A stretch of DNA of 5,726 nt from Clostridia bacterium (GTDB lineage Bacteria > Bacillota > Clostridia > Oscillospirales > Butyricicoccaceae): contig JAFYNW010000146.1 of the NCBI GenBank assembly GCA_017547995.1, positions 1 to 5,726 on the forward strand, in the 5' to 3' direction. The position numbers were made by a program, and so were the translations under genes. Within the stretch, counting starts at the first letter, position 1. Each line of letters starts with the position of its first letter. Positions 5,358-5,726 of the stretch are shown here, piece after piece. The notes beneath the pieces are model-generated. The model was given only the letters and a program-made list of their open reading frames with translations, was not told the origin of the DNA and searched no databases.

Positions 5358-5726
5358 ATGAATAAGATAAAAAGACTGCCCGACAGCGAGCTTGAGCTTA
5401 TGCAGATTATCTGGAAGCTTGATTCTCCCGTTTCACGCACAGATATCGAAAAAAATCTTCCTGAAAACCATCAGCTTGCCGCCACAACCATTCTTACCCT
5501 GCTGACCCGACTGGCTGAAAAGGACTTTTTGAAGGTGGAAAAACAGGGCAAGACAAACCTCTATACATCGCTTGTGACAGAAAAGGACTATCTCGCAGGA
5601 GAAAGCCGTAATATTCTCAACCGCCTCTACGGCGGCTCACTCAAGGCCTTCGCAATGAGCCTCGTCGACTCAGGCGTAAGCAAAGCCGAAATAGACGAAC
5701 TCCGCAAAATGTTGGATGAAAACAAA
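5358..5726 (+). CDS. BlaI/MecI/CopY-family transcriptional repressor (stop codon off the right edge)
   Basis: This is a winged-helix DNA-binding repressor of the family that controls beta-lactamase, mecA or copper-export genes. The 123 visible residues include the DNA-binding domain at about 7-75, with LPDSELELMQIIW (7-19), the recognition-helix region AATTILTLLTRLAEKDFL (41-58) and the wing EKQGKTNLYTSLV (61-73). The rest (76-123) is the helical dimerisation region. Family members are usually about 120-130 residues, so only a few residues should be missing. In staphylococcal BlaI/MecI, induction involves cleavage at an Asn-Phe bond; no Asn-Phe pair occurs here, so the cleavage site or induction route must differ. 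The start is the ATG at 5358, with AGGAGG (5346-5351) 6 bases before it. The two operators and the promoter upstream indicate autorepression. An M56-family sensor protease, as in blaR1/mecR1 pairs, may follow off the right edge, but none is visible. Confidence 0.93.
   Translation, partial: MNKIKRLPDSELELMQIIWKLDSPVSRTDIEKNLPENHQLAATTILTLLTRLAEKDFLKVEKQGKTNLYTSLVTEKDYLAGESRNILNRLYGGSLKAFAMSLVDSGVSKAEIDELRKMLDENK

Overview
This window looks like chromosomal DNA from an anaerobic Firmicute, either Clostridia or Negativicutes. Supporting signs are strong AGGAGG-type ribosome binding sites, sigma-A-like promoters, compact single-gene units with hairpin terminators, a BlaI/MecI-type repressor with its palindromic operators, and two short GC-rich palindromic intergenic elements of the dispersed kind common in gut Firmicutes. 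I cannot name genus or species. There is no rRNA, tRNA, CRISPR array, transposase or phage gene.

Layout from left to right. Positions 1-566 (minus) hold the N-terminal 188 codons of an ABC-transporter ATPase of the ABC-2/drug-export type; its C-terminus and probable permease lie off the left edge. A clear terminator (667-704) separates it from a DUF362-family protein (727-1590, minus). A 136-bp divergent intergenic region leads to a 414-residue ferritin-like protein (1727-2971, plus). This protein carries three regularly spaced helix-pair metal-binding motifs where two make a normal site. After it come a palindromic element and a perfect 11-bp bidirectional terminator, shared with the converging gene for an unrecognised 162-residue protein (3052-3540, minus). 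Upstream of that gene is a MATE-family multidrug/cation efflux protein (about 3593-5035, minus). Its start is better placed at a TTG than at the upstream ATG. A 307-bp intergenic region (5051-5357) holds the MATE promoter, a second palindromic element, and a consensus promoter bracketed by two BlaI-type operators. That promoter drives a BlaI/MecI/CopY-family repressor (5358 to the right edge, plus).

The genes do not form one pathway. Two themes can be supported. The first is export and antibiotic response: ABC exporter ATPase, MATE pump and BlaI-type autoregulated repressor. The second is possible metal or redox function: a cysteine-rich DUF362 protein divergent from a candidate iron-binding ferritin-like protein. 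The ferritin-like protein is the most interesting item and the best candidate for something undescribed. Nothing else in the window proves a new system.
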